From Eutypa lata (lineage: Eukaryota; Ascomycota; Sordariomycetes; Xylariales; Diatrypaceae), in assembly GCA_022661535.1 (NCBI GenBank), contig JAKULF010000019.1, forward strand, positions 186,001 to 250,000: 64,000 nucleotides of DNA, in the 5' to 3' direction. This document shows, in pieces, positions 1 to 11,809 of this stretch; the first letter of the stretch is position 1, and every line of letters begins with the position of its first letter. The notes under the pieces were generated by a model. That model was not told the DNA's origin. It worked only from the letters and a program-made list of their open reading frames with translations, and ran no database searches. Made by a program: the position numbers and the translations under genes.

Positions 1-82
1 CCACTGCACCCCCTCCTTAAAAATCCCATCATTGCCATCATCGCCACCTTCACCTTCCCCCCTCCCTCCCTAAGTCGCTCGC

Positions 83-1161
83 TCACTTCTTCTTCCCCGT
101 GACGTTCGGGTGCATCAGGTTAGCGCGCGCGGCCGTGCCGACCTTGTGGACCTGCTGGCGCTTATCCCAGACGCGGGACCGGCCCTCGACGACGGCGACG
201 ATCTCCTCGCCGAAGCGGGCGGCGAACTGGCCCCGGCCGCTGCCCCGGGACTGCTTCTTGTTGACGATGTCGAGGATCCACATGACGGCGACGCGGCGGC
301 GGGCGCGGACGGCCATCGGCTCGGGCAGCTCCAGCGCCTGCCCGCCGCCCGCCATCCCCTTCATGTTCTTGACGCGGATCAGCGGCGCCACCGAGTCGAT
401 GGCCAGCGTCAGGTAGAGGAGCGGGTTCAGCGGCAGGTGGGTCGGCGGCGGCGCCCCCGGGAGCAGCGGTCGGAGGGGGTTCACCTTCGGCGCGGGCGAC
501 ATGCGCAGGTAGTTGAGGATCATGGCCATGTTCTGTGTGGGATTTTTATCTCGTTAGTTTTTCGCTTCTTTCGTGTTCTACTGCCCCTTTTCTAGGTTTT
601 ATTCCTCCTTCGTGTTTCCGAACATATGATGAAGGTAGGCATCGGGAAGAGGCTTTTTTTCTTTCTTTTGCGACGATTTGTAATGTGTATGCAAAGCAAT
701 AATCCGTTACGTACCCTTTGCGCCTTGCTCAACTTGCCATCTCGCATTAGTAGTCGCGTTACCTGAGTAACGACGGGGTGGTATCGGTCCTGCAGCTGTT
801 CGTGCTTCTTGGGCCGCACGGGGGCGCCGAACAGTAAACCTTCGTCCACCTCGCCGAACTGGTCGCCGCCGGCTGCTGTCTTCTCAAGAGCGGCCAGGGC
901 ATCGGCATTGAGAAAGTTGGATGCGAATATCTCTGGTTGGTCTTGTGCTTGTGAAGGTGGTGGTGGTGATGGTGGTAGCGGTGGTATCGAATCGTAGTTA
1001 TCCGAACCGGAAGGTGGCCCTCTCGTCGTCATATCATCTGATAACCCTCTCCTCGCCAGGACCGAAGTCGGTATCCGTTGCTGCTCCGGACATGATCGTA
1101 GCGGTCTCGTGCGCACACTAAGACTCCGTAGCGCTCTCCAAGGATTCAATTTCGAAGACAT
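83..1161 (-). CDS. RSM7: Mitochondrial small-subunit ribosomal protein uS7m
   Basis: Join of 715..1161 and 83..532 on the minus strand, 298 residues. This is a nucleus-encoded uS7 protein, which binds the 3' major domain of the small-subunit rRNA in the mitochondrial ribosome. The first 40 residues are rich in Arg and Ser with few acidic residues, as in a mitochondrial presequence. A Pro-rich low-complexity stretch follows, and the uS7 domain fills roughly residues 115-298: the region around DRYHPVVTQVTRLLMRDGKL, then AIDSVAPLIRVKNMKG, RARRRVAVMWILD and the end RANLMHPNVTGKKK. The 182-nt intron has a GTACGT donor and CAG acceptor and keeps phase 0. The length suits a fungal Rsm7. It has no near neighbour; the next gene is 3.7 kb away. 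Family call firm, symbol by analogy with yeast. Confidence 0.93.
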
Positions 1162-3046
1162 ATTTTGTCAATTGGCCGTAGAGACCGTTACATTTAGTGG
1201 GTCTGTATATCCGCTTCTCGGGTTCGTTTTTTGGCGTCCTCCTCCCTCAGGCCTCTTCGTCGTGATGCTGCCGCTGCTGCTCTTAGTACAAAATAATTTC
1301 GAGAATATCACGGTTAAAGTTGTTCCGACGCGAAGCAGGGGTCCTTGATTAAACTGCAGCAGGTGGTGGGGGTCGTTTAACTCACTATAGAAACTCCATT
1401 AAAATTATTTGAGCCACACCACGCTAAATCACCAACTTGTTAGTGGAAAGCCACATTGCTATTCTAGCCACAAAGCTGACCCCCGACTGACTGGCACCGT
1501 CAAAGCAACAGAGAGGTGCCCAACAAGTGACTTTGTGTCCCAATGAGCCGGTGAGCCATTCCCTCGCCTACAAGTAGGTACTCTAACCATTCATTCATTT
1601 ATTCATCCATTCCTTCACCTTGGGGCAGAGTTTAAAACGTGATGACCATTCCTCCGATGGAAATCCCACGTGTGTGACAAGAGTAGCGGATTACTGGAAA
1701 AGGCATCTCGCCAATACCAACACCAATGATACCCGGGCGTTGCTGCACCATACGAGATCCTTCGTATCTTGTCCCATGCCAGATTCTCCATTGGCCGGCA
1801 TTCAGAGCCTACTCCACGACGTCGGTAGTTACGTAGCATTGAAGCAGCAGAAGATAAAACACAAAGTTTCAAATCCCTCCGTCACAACCGATCAAAGCAG
1901 CAATACCTACCTAATAATAAAAGTTCATATAACTATGTACCTAACTTAAGGCAGCAAGTTTACTCAGCTAAAGTGGTCCAATAAGATGCTACTATATAGG
2001 TCTTCGCATCTATGTACGTATATACATGTCTACGATATCACTCCCCCAGTTTTTATATTTTAGACAATTTGTGTGTGTATAGCTCTAAGGGCAGTAGGTT
2101 ATATGTTGTTATATATACATAGTACTTAATATACCTACATACCGTACATGCAGGTAGTCAGTATGTAAGTCAAGTCGTCACGCGATGACGGGGTTCAAGA
2201 TCCCTGAGCCTAATACCAAGACGTCGCATTCTTCTCGAAGGAGGGGGAGGGGCAGAAATACATGCAATATGACAAGGAAGCAGGGGTGAGTGATATGCTC
2301 CGGGGATCATGTGACGATGACAGACTTGGTTTAGCTTTTGCCAGTAGATAACTAACTACATACAACGTAGTAAAAATAAGGAAGGGCTGGCTGCCTGGCT
2401 GACTCCGACAAGCGGTTGCATTTTTTCAATTTATTTTTTTTGCACCGCGCCGTTCGTGTTGTGCGCCCGCGGTGGGCAAAGGCTCTCTCGCATTAACTAC
2501 GTATACAGGATCAGCTCGTGTTTCAAGTTTTCAGCTCCTTCGAAGGCCCGGGTGGTTCGTGAGCGTTCCCGCGACCATTAGCTTGCATACGCGACCCGTC
2601 TCATTGCAGATGCGCACACGCATACACAAAGCTCACACGCACACACTACCAAAGGTAGGTAAACTACCACTAACCCACCAACCTATACTATAGCGCTGTC
2701 GTCATCCTCGCTATTGGATCTTCGAGATACCTGGACGATACACTCTTCTTCCCCTACTCCACATCTCGCTTTGACTAGGCCTTACTACATATTACAGATC
2801 AGCATCATCTTGAATACATACATATGTAGATAGATATCCTACATAGGACATGCCTGTCGAGAACAAGCAAGATAGATAGATAGAGTATGTAATGGCGTAA
2901 GACTATTTTACGGTTGTTTCGTTACATACATACACCCATCCCATGGACCCCCATGCTGCCACGCCGGCTTAAACCGAGACTTCCTTTCTCTTATTCTTAT
3001 TCTTATGTTGTTTCGTTTTTGTTGTTGTTGTTGCACTTATTCTTAT

Positions 3047-3081
<35 letters not shown>

Positions 3082-4855
3082 TTCCTCTTCTTCTTCTCCT
3101 CCTCCTTCATTTCCGTTTCTTTTTCTCTTGTCCACGCCTTACCCCGAATGCATAAAGATGCGATATCGTCGTACGCGTTATCTGCAGACCGGTTATGATC
3201 ACCGCGGTCCGAGATGTAAGAAGCGAGAGACATTCAAACCCCCTGCCCGTCTCCATACATACTGACCTCCATTGCCTACATATGTATGTATATCGAATAA
3301 CGGCATGGAGTAAAGAACCTGTCACTTTCTGGATCATACATATATAGTGCCATGTAACTAGCTCCTCCGGGCTGAACAAGGCTCGAGCCGCGCCTAGAAG
3401 TAGTCTTAGCGTGGGGTTTCAAGGGTTTGGTAATTATTGTGCATACATCATACAGTAGTTAGGTGTTACTAGTATAATGTATGCATGGCTGCTTACCTTT
3501 GGGAATTATTAAACAACATATGTAGGCATAGATAGTGGTTAGTATAAGTAAGTAGGTAGGTTAGGAAACTTATTGCGCCTATCAGGGGACTAATAAGTCG
3601 GGCTAGTCTCCGTTCGCCGTTCTATTGCTGACAGGTCTTGCGTCTACTGCCCTATCGAAACAGCCTTACCACGGTCTAGAAGCGTGTGTGTGCTACAAAG
3701 TCGACAGGGTAACGCAACCCTTTCCCGCCTACGAAGTAACCCTATCTCTCAAACTCCATTAAGCCTCCACGATCACGGTGACGGAACGAAAAGGCGGTAA
3801 GTGTCCTACCAGCTTGTTTCTCCGACCTCTCATTCCCTCCTCTCTTCTTCTCTTGGTTCCACAAAAAGAAAGAAAGCAAAGAATGAAGGAGCTAGATCGG
3901 CATACAATAATATAGTTGGTCGCCTCGTGATCGCCGTCCAGCATCCGTGGAGTTCACTATATGGACATTTCTTTCCTTTTTCTCTACGACCGGTCACGAC
4001 GCATATTCCCAAACCGTTACGTGCCTCCCCCATCCCCCCTTATCCATCCTAAGAGGTCCTGCCAAGCTAACTGGCATGTAATAATTGCACGCGGTCATGT
4101 GGAGAACGGCGTCGTACGTACGTAACGGGGGCTTCGAGGTCGAGCTGAAAAGTCCAGGAATTGCGCTGAGGAGAAACATACTGTGTTTTGCTGTTCTGCC
4201 GATCGTGATTTTTACCTGCCTATTCCAATCTTCTAGACAACAAATGGAAAGAAACCCAAGCTCACGTTCTCCTGCTGCCCCCTCTCCTTCGGATCCGTAT
4301 TAGGCCAAGCCTTGGAACGTCATAGCAGCGCCGCGGCTACGAGTCGCCCTCGCTCCCTCTCTCTCTCTCTCGGGTACAAGATGGTGATGATGAACCACCC
4401 GGTCAACATGACGAAGTTATTTCTTGTGGTTTGGCACCCCTGTAAGAACTGCGCCCCCGCGGCGCCCCCGCCAGACCCCTGGTCTTGATCCCCCGCCGCT
4501 AATTGCCATAAACCAAGCGTGATGAGGAAGGCCTCTCAAACCCCCTTCAGAACTCTCTTCCGTATTGCGTCCCGAAACCCAGCAAATTAGTAGTAAAAGA
4601 AATGTCTCGTGCGCCGGTGCCAATGTGCTGTGTGCCCATTCTGTTGTGCCTGTGTATTCTCCGTTACCAATGCCTTGCCGTGGGGCAACTGTCCTTGTTC
4701 TCCGAACTCCAATTTCGTTGCAACCAGATTTTTAATAAAACAGAAGTATTTAGAAAAGTGTAAAGGAAATCCTTCAACGCAGGTAGGGGAAATTCGAAAC
4801 GTGGCATCCTTCTTGACAAGATGAGTTCATAGGTAGTACGGCGATTACTCGTTTT
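1162..4855. other. Gene-poor intergenic DNA
   Basis: I see no coding region here that I can support. The stretch holds short random ORFs, pyrimidine microsatellites (see 3037-3108) and many short TACC/GGTA/TACATA runs. It is the upstream side of the uS7m gene and the downstream side of the small dsRBD-like gene. Confidence 0.6.
3037..3108. repeat. TTC/CTT microsatellite tract
   Basis: Nearly uninterrupted TTC triplets with a few TCC and TTA variants. The minus strand is a polypurine tract. The Ser/Phe/Lys-rich ORFs in all frames here are artefacts of the repeat. Confidence 0.9.
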
Positions 4856-5258
4856 CTACCAGTTCTGCGATAGATCCGACTCCTGAGAGAGCCAGATAAG
4901 CGCCGCCTCAGCCGCGTCCTCCTTTGCGTTGTTGAGGTTCTTGCCGTCGTACCAGTAGCGTGCTTGGATCCGCCTTCCATACACTGCCACTATACTGGAC
5001 CAAGCTGTGCGACCACCTAGTGTCCCCGAAGAGCCGGGTTAGTTGAGCTTCTCCAGTCAGACATATGCTAACACATACCTCGCCGGTCAGACACAAAGTG
5101 AAAGACAGGGGCTTGAATCTGGTATTCGCGACATGCTTCTACGACCGTAGTTAGCAGTTGTTTCCTGTTGATGGAAAATATTGACCCGTAGCTATACCTT
5201 CGAGCTGTTGTTGCCACCGCGTGCCACTGTTGTTTCGGGATGCAGATGATGACGGCAT
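4856..5258 (-). CDS. Small dsRNA-binding-domain-like protein (3 exons)
   Basis: Join on the minus strand of 5198..5258, 5079..5138 and 4856..5016; 93 residues. The spliced protein is essentially one alpha-beta-beta-beta-alpha dsRBD. Helix 1 is WQQQLEEACREYQ, strands 1 and 2 surround FHFVSDRRGGRTAWSSIV, strand 3 is RRIQARYWYDG, and helix 2 is NNAKEDAAEAALIWL, with the usual basic/AA-A-L pattern of dsRBD helix 2. Both introns (59 and 62 nt) have GTATAG/GTATGT donors, CTAAC branch points and TAG acceptors, and both splits are phase 1, rebuilding Gly/Glu codons cleanly. The ATG at 5258 opens a Ser-rich leader. I recall similar WYDG...NAKEDAAE sequences in other filamentous fungi, but know no function. 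The dsRBD fold is inferred from pattern, and the longest exon codes for only 53 residues. Confidence 0.82.
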
Positions 5259-8200
5259 CGTAACCGAGTATGCTTGAGTTCTAAAGAGAGAAAAGGAGAA
5301 GAAACTAGAATAATGTATTGGTAGGAACTTATGTAGGTTGAATGGTATTCTATAAAAGATATTAAGATGATGTGAGAAATCTCGGGACAGGGCTGAGGAG
5401 GCCGAGCCGATCGACTGGCTACTTATAGGCGTGCAGAGAAGCTGCAGTTGTAGTAATCTGGAAAGGGAATCTAGCGAGCCACAACAGCCGTCAAAACTCG
5501 GTAGACTGATGACTCTGCGTATGATGTGGCAAAAGCAGATTTGTTTGCGCAAAGATGCAGACCGGCTGTGAAATGAAAATTATTTGGTTCCAGGGACGGC
5601 ATGATGCATCGTGGACGTATGTACGTTCATGAGCTGCGCGGGCGAGGATGTTCTTACATATTCCGAAAGGCATTGCCTATCCATACCAACCACACGCTGT
5701 GCCCAAGTAAAATAACAAGCCAACTCGATTGGCATTTTCCTTTTCCGAATCGCCTAGGTCGAAATTGGACAAGTTGGGCTCAGAACCAGCGGTCCCTTCC
5801 TCCTGCTTGTGTCGTTTGTGTTTCTGTTTATTGTTTCTTTTTTTTTTTTCTTTCCCTTTTTTGCTTTTCGCACTTACCCTTTCCTCCTATCCCACGCCCC
5901 TAGCAAGAGGAATGCCGTTTGGGGGGGACAGCCAATAGGTGATGTACATAGCCGGTACTTTCCCGGTGACAAAATCGAGAGTCAGGTACCACGTATGCCG
6001 AGCGAACGGGAGATGTGGGTCGTAGGAAGATCAGAGGCATGGAGTGTGTACATAGCCAGACGTATCAGGAAAAGGATGACAGCTGAGAAGTAGGCTTTGA
6101 AGTAGATTGGCCCGCTGTATGCAACAACGGCTTGAGACTGGTGGCCCTGCTATAGTCATGCATCTGTTAATCCCACAGGAGCTATACACAAGCACATGGA
6201 CCCCCATGGACCCCATGGACCCCATGGCACCCAGCTCGGAGATATTCCTTCAGGTGTAGCACCTCTAGAAAGTGATTATGTACGCAATGTGTATGGATAC
6301 ATATAGCTCAGCGCAACGCAGATTAGCTTCTCCGATTCGAAAAAAAACGAGCCAGTCTGGCGTACTGGTAAGCGACCGAATACTCGCAGTTGGGCAAAGA
6401 CCATGAGTAGGTTGCCCTTGCGTGACCCGTCAAACCCAACGGGGTGGGATAGGGCCGCCAATGATAGTCTCCGCGAGGTTGCACACACAACGGAACTGGG
6501 CTGCGACGCCAGGTTGAGATCAAAATTCCCCGAGTCTCATATGCACAATGCGCAACACAGCATCCAATCCCGAGGTCCCGTTTGCCCGTAACGACACACA
6601 TTAGATACCTTACATCTAGCAAGCCATGCATATGAATGAGTGCATGTTTAGTAAGGTTTGCTCAAGTCGATTTTAATATTTTCAGAATACAGGTTAGGTA
6701 TGGAAAGAGCTCCAAATCAGAAAGACGATGAATCTCAAATGGAGCGGGCCCATGACCTCCGTTTGCTTTTGCTGTCAAGCAGGGTACCGGGATGCTGGAA
6801 CCGAATCAATAGAAAGACCCGAACGATCGGAATCAGACCGCAAGGGTACAAACTCTAAGATGCGTGAGAGGACGGGCAATGGATGATATAAACGAAGCCT
6901 CGTTTGCAAAGTCCTACTTGGGCTAAGACTGACCCTTGTTTGGTCTGCTGTCCCTCCGAAAGATAAATGCTCTCCCGATGGTAAAGAAGAAGGGAAAGAA
7001 AGCATCATGAGCTCATTAGGCAGTGATGACGTAGCATTAACGGCGCTTGACCCTTGATCATTGTGTAGGCGCTGTGGTAGTGTAGACAATATATGATTCT
7101 AAGACTTACATATTACCTACATGTAGGTATTTCATGTGATGTTAGATACCTAGATACCCTACATACCTACATTAGTAGGGTACCTGATATGTATGCCAGG
7201 TGTAGGTAGGTATGTGGCTAAGATTCGTACAACGAGTTGGCCAGCGTTGAGCATTAGGTAGGCATGTGTGCCTACATTACATAACTGGATAGTAACATTG
7301 ACCGTTGTTTTCACCTTTTAGAGTTTGAACTTGCATGCCTCCTCACATTGATCTATAACATGTGCGGCTATATTGATTTGTAGATTTATGTTGGTTGCGA
7401 GAAATGAGAAGGTAAGTAGAGCATTTCGGTGTATGCTACCCACGTAGGCGCGGTGTGCGTATGTATGTAGGCTGTAGGTACAAATTGACAATAGTTACCA
7501 GCTACATATGTTAAACGCATGCATGGGCCCCGATGTCCTTTCTCGGCCGGGGACATGTATGTAGTTTGTGGGTCAATGGAAAGTCACTTTTAGTAGTGGT
7601 GTGTATATAGCGGACCGAACAAGGGAAAACACCACTGGATACTGGACACCGCTAGCACGAAGATGCTATCCATCCTGTCATCCATCCCCTTGTCGCAGTT
7701 CCTTGGGAGATAAGGTTTTCCGATTTACTTGTTTACATAGGAAAGCGTTTTTGCTTGCTTGCTTCTTAGCTTCTGCAACCTCGGAACTTTAAGGGTTTGT
7801 TCCCAATATGCAGGAATGTCTTAAGAGTCATCCCAACTTAGACCTAACTCCGGAATTTGTAGCGAAGTGGATGTGATTAGTTATCTTCACCTTTCACCTT
7901 GACTTCTGTTAATCAACGCTCGAAATGTCACCTCAGAATAAGAATGGACACTTTGCCTAGCTATGTATGTACTTATATTAAGGGGTTCCTACGATCTATG
8001 GTATTGTTAGGATTAAATGAATTAAGTTTTGCTGTGGTGGGTTAGATCATCAGCCTTGCAGCTGCGGCACGACCTGTCAAACACAATTCTGCGTGGCCGA
8101 GAGAAACGCATGCATGCGAAACAGGACATATGAGGCATGGGGGATGTGAGAAATGATTTGCGGCGGTTCCGCCGCGTTGGGTCGTCGGGCTTTTCGTACG

Positions 8201-10300
8201 ACGGAGGTATAGTATCATCCGCGTCATGGGTAGAAGTACATATTTGGGCTCCCATAATCAACGCGCCAACTCAAATAGTCCGAGACAGACTAACAGATAA
8301 GCCAGAGGAATTGAGCACTCAACGAATAACTGGGCTTCCAATCCAGGAGACAGGATCGGGGGCACAAATTTACTTCAGTAAGAATGATTATGAGGCTTCA
8401 CCGGCACTCTTGGACCAACCGACTGTCCTCCCCCACAATACGTGCCTACAGCGCGTAGGCCCACCAGCAGGAGCAATCTATGTAGGAAGACGTGCATGAA
8501 GCCGCGATAGCGACTACCGGCACTGTTTGCCTAACTATCTCAGATGCAGAATATTCCGTCAACAAGCCTATTAACGCAGCAGCCCGACAAGACTTAGAAG
8601 ACTCGCCCAGATCTCAAGATTATGCCCAGAGTGAGTCGTCAAATAGGGTTCATGAGAATGTGTATAGATAAAATATATTTATACGCACCCGCCAAGTTGA
8701 AACTAGCCTGCCCTAGATTAGGGGGTAAGGTAATATAAATCCGTTGGCTATTGATGGGCGAGGCTGGCGGGAATGTCCCTTAAAAAGCCAAGGCGCGTCC
8801 AATCCCATATCAACCGAACACGAAATCGATAATGTAACAGAAGAAGAAAAAAAGAGAAAGAGGGTGCGAAAAAGAAGCTGTGGCATTGAGAGAAGGAACT
8901 TCCGTATGTTCCTGGAAGCGGTGAGGGAGTCTTACCGAGGAATATTGCGGATATTCCTTTTTCTGTCTTTCTTCTTGTTCACTGCAGCAACCCTTTCAAG
9001 ACCCTGCACGAATTGTTATTATTCTCGGCTTGTGGCTCAATACTTTCAAAAACGAGGCCATCTTGCATATCATATCGAGATTTCGAGGCCATCGACCTTC
9101 CGAGAATGCAGCAAGTAGGCCGGTGCTCGCTATTGCAGGCAGGATGGTTGGACAAAGGATACCTATCCTCGCCAGCCCGTAGAGGCATCCTACAGGCTTA
9201 TGGAAAGGGCCGAGTCTACTTAATCCCGTTCAGTCCATACATGATACGGGCAACTGACGAAGTCGGCGCAAGGTTGTGAGAACTGTCACCGGAATGCGAC
9301 TAGCCGAACCGCAACTGCGTGGGTTCCAAATCTATTTTGCGTCTTCTAGTCCCACTAGTCCATGCCGATGGCTGTGGTCTCACATTGATATTTAGGGAAA
9401 CGGCAGTCCGCCGTGGCTTGTAGAGCAGCAGGTGGTTGACATGTCGTCTCGTCACGCTATTCCAAGAACAACAACAGAGTCAATCGGTGAATACATAGTT
9501 AGAGCATGGATAACCTGTGATACAGCACATGAAGAAGAGCCTTGTTGCACCTCATCCCGACGGAAAACCTCCCATCTCGTCTCGCTATTAAGCGAGCATA
9601 AAAGCTAACTCGGGTAGCATGGCATATTGGCATCGCAAGAGGTTGGGATGAAAAAGAACAAGCGCTAGAGAGTTAGGTTGAATTCGGTCCGAAGGCCGAG
9701 ACAATTGAATACCAGGCCCGAGTACCTACCTAGGGCTGCTAGGTAACTAATTAGAGATTCTTACGTTCCGATGACCGTGCAGATCTAACTAACTAGGTAA
9801 CTACATGATTTCTCTTCTCAAGAACAAGTCAAGGTCATGGAAAGGAAGGCATCTTCAAGATCGGGGAACTGATAAATAAACCAGGGGTATCAAGGAGCCG
9901 AAAAGCTGGGGTAGGGGTCAACTTAATTGGAGTGCCAAGATCGCCCGTCACCTGGGGGAGGAGCCGCGAAGTGGTACCCGCTAACGTAGACTCTTCGGCT
10001 ATCCCTGCTAGGTATGTATGTACGTTGGAACAACATGAAAGGCAAGCCACATGATTGTTACCTCGGCATCTTTCACTCGTGAAGGTGGCTTAACCCACAT
10101 GATCATTAATCTGATGAGAACAGTTTTCTAGAACAACTAAATTACATTCTCTCTCTTTTCAATAATACATACTACCTCTAGTTATGCTCTGAATACATTT
10201 CCCTTCATTGGATATCTGTCCTCGAATGTAAAACAGTACAAAATCTCACTAATCAATAAAAAGACAAGAAATCTCCCAAGTTTAACTAAGACGAGATAAG
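5259..10300. other. Gene-poor intergenic DNA, about 5 kb
   Basis: No gene is supported. ORFs up to about 125 codons occur (8137-8499 and 8744-9118 on the plus strand), but they match nothing I recognise and lack convincing codon bias. The sequence is rich in TACATA/GGTA motifs and includes a perfect 16-bp palindrome at 7114-7129. I looked for tRNA T-arm motifs and found none that fold. The last few hundred bases are presumably the promoter of the flavoprotein gene at 10301. Confidence 0.55.
7114..7129. repeat. Perfect 16-bp palindrome TACCTACATGTAGGTA
   Basis: The sequence equals its own reverse complement. The same 16-mer occurs at 31110-31125. It sits inside a TACC/GGTA-rich intergenic stretch. 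Confidence 0.85.
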
Positions 10301-11809
10301 ATGCCGTTCGACACCGAGCTTACCCGCCGCTTAGGCATCAAGATTCCCGTCATACAGGGAGGAATGCAGCATGTGGGATACGCCGAGCTGGCATCTGCCG
10401 TGTCGAACGCGGGAGGGTTGGGTATTCTCACAGCGCTGACCCAGCCCACGCCCGAGGACCTGCGCAACGAGATCCGACGGTGCAGGCAGATGACGGGCAA
10501 GCCCTTTGGCGTCAACATCACGCTCCTGCCGGCCCTGGTCCCGCCGGACTACGGCGCGTACGCCCAGGTCGTGATCGACGAGGGCGTCAGGATAGTCGAG
10601 ACGGCCGGCAACAGCCCCGGGCCAGTCATTTCCCTGCTGAAGAAGGCCGGCATCATCGTGCTCCACAAGTGTACCACCATCAGGCACGCACAGAGCGCCA
10701 TCAAGCTCGGTGTCGACTTCCTCTCCATAGATGGCTTCGAGTGTGCCGGGTGAGTGGGTTTTCTACTACATACAACCTACACGACGATGACGATGACGAT
10801 GACGATGACGTGACTTTCCTTCCCTCCCTCCCTTCCTCCCTTGTCTTTTCTTTCCCCCCCCCCCTCTACCCCCCTACCCCCCTACCCCCTACCCCCTAAC
10901 CCCCCTACCCCCCTACGTACCTGCCTATGTAATTAAGTAGCTACATACCTAAAGCTAGGCAGCCTTAGATCTCTCCTCCCTTCTCATTGGACCGGACCAT
11001 TTATATTTATGTACCTATGTATGTACGTGTGTATGACTTGACTAGCTAACCCGTCGGGCGGCGCACCAGACACGTGGGCGAGTCAGATATCACGAATTTC
11101 ATCCTGCTGAGCAAGGCGCGCCAGACGCTCAAGACGCCCTTCATCGCGTCGGGCGGGTTCGCGGACGGCCAGGGCCTGGCGGCCGCGCTCTGCCTCGGCG
11201 CCGAGGGCATCAACATGGGGACGCGCTTCCTGTGCACCGTCGAGGCCCCGATCCACGAGAACATCAAGAAGCAGATCGTCCGCGCGGATGAGGCCGACAC
11301 CGCCCTCGTCATGCGCCGCTGGAAGAACACCACCCGCCTCTACCGCAACAAGATCACCGACGCCGCCATCAAGGTCGAGCGCGAGAGCCAGACGGGCGAG
11401 TTCGCCGAGATCGCCCCCTTCGTCAGCGGGAAGCGCGGCCGCGAGGTCTTCCTGAACGGAGACCCGGAGTTCGGCGTAAGTCTACCTACCTACCTTACCT
11501 ACTCACCCTAGCAACTACCTACCTATCATCACATCACTTTCTGCAGGGAAGAAAAATGAAAACAAAAATAAAACGAGAAAGAAAGAAAAAGTCACTATTT
11601 ATAGCTCTTTCTTCTACCCGCATGATGTTGTGTATATCTATCTAACCACGCATGAACAAAAATCACAGGTCTGGACTGCCGGGCAGGTCATTGGTCTCAT
11701 TCACGACATCCCGACGTGTCAGGAGTTGGTGACGCGGATCGAGAAGGAGGCTGAGGAGACGCTAACGTCGAAGCTCTCGCTCGCGAGCAGCTCCAAGAGT
11801 AAATTGTAG
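10301..11809 (+). CDS. Nitronate monooxygenase / NADH:quinone reductase-type flavoprotein, peroxisomal
   Basis: Join of 10301..10749, 11070..11475 and 11669..11809; 331 residues. An FMN-dependent TIM-barrel enzyme of the 2-nitropropane dioxygenase family, which oxidises alkyl nitronates or, in some members, reduces quinones with NADH. Markers are PVIQGGMQHVGYAELASAVS near the N-terminus, FGVNITLLP, the FECAGH segment with the presumed catalytic His at residue 151 (the junction of exons 1 and 2 rebuilds its Gly neighbour), PFIASGGFADGQGLAAAL and GAEGINMGTRF. The length and His position resemble bacterial enzymes of the PA1024 type, so quinone reductase activity is a real alternative. The C-terminus is Ser-Lys-Leu, a PTS1 peroxisomal signal. 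Donors are GTGAGT and GTAAGT; acceptors are CAG. Intron 1 (320 nt) is unusually long and repetitive. Convergent with SUP35. Confidence 0.93.
10781..10810 (+). repeat. ACGATG hexanucleotide repeat in intron
   Basis: Five tandem near-identical ACGATG/GATGAC units inside intron 1 of the flavoprotein gene. Translated, they give an Asp run, but the donor GTGAGT lies upstream, so they are intronic. Confidence 0.85.
10854..10915 (+). repeat. Telomere-like C-rich repeat (CCCCCTA units) in intron
   Basis: A poly-C run followed by about seven CCCCTA/CCCCCTA/CCCCTAA units in intron 1 of the flavoprotein gene. They resemble degenerate fungal telomere repeat (CCCTAA). The opposite strand has repeated G runs able to form a G-quadruplex. 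Confidence 0.85.

Noticed and set aside
6303..6345. TAGCTCAG...GATTCGA, resembling tRNA A and B boxes
   Set aside because: The two boxes are too close together to leave room for an anticodon arm, and the stems do not pair.
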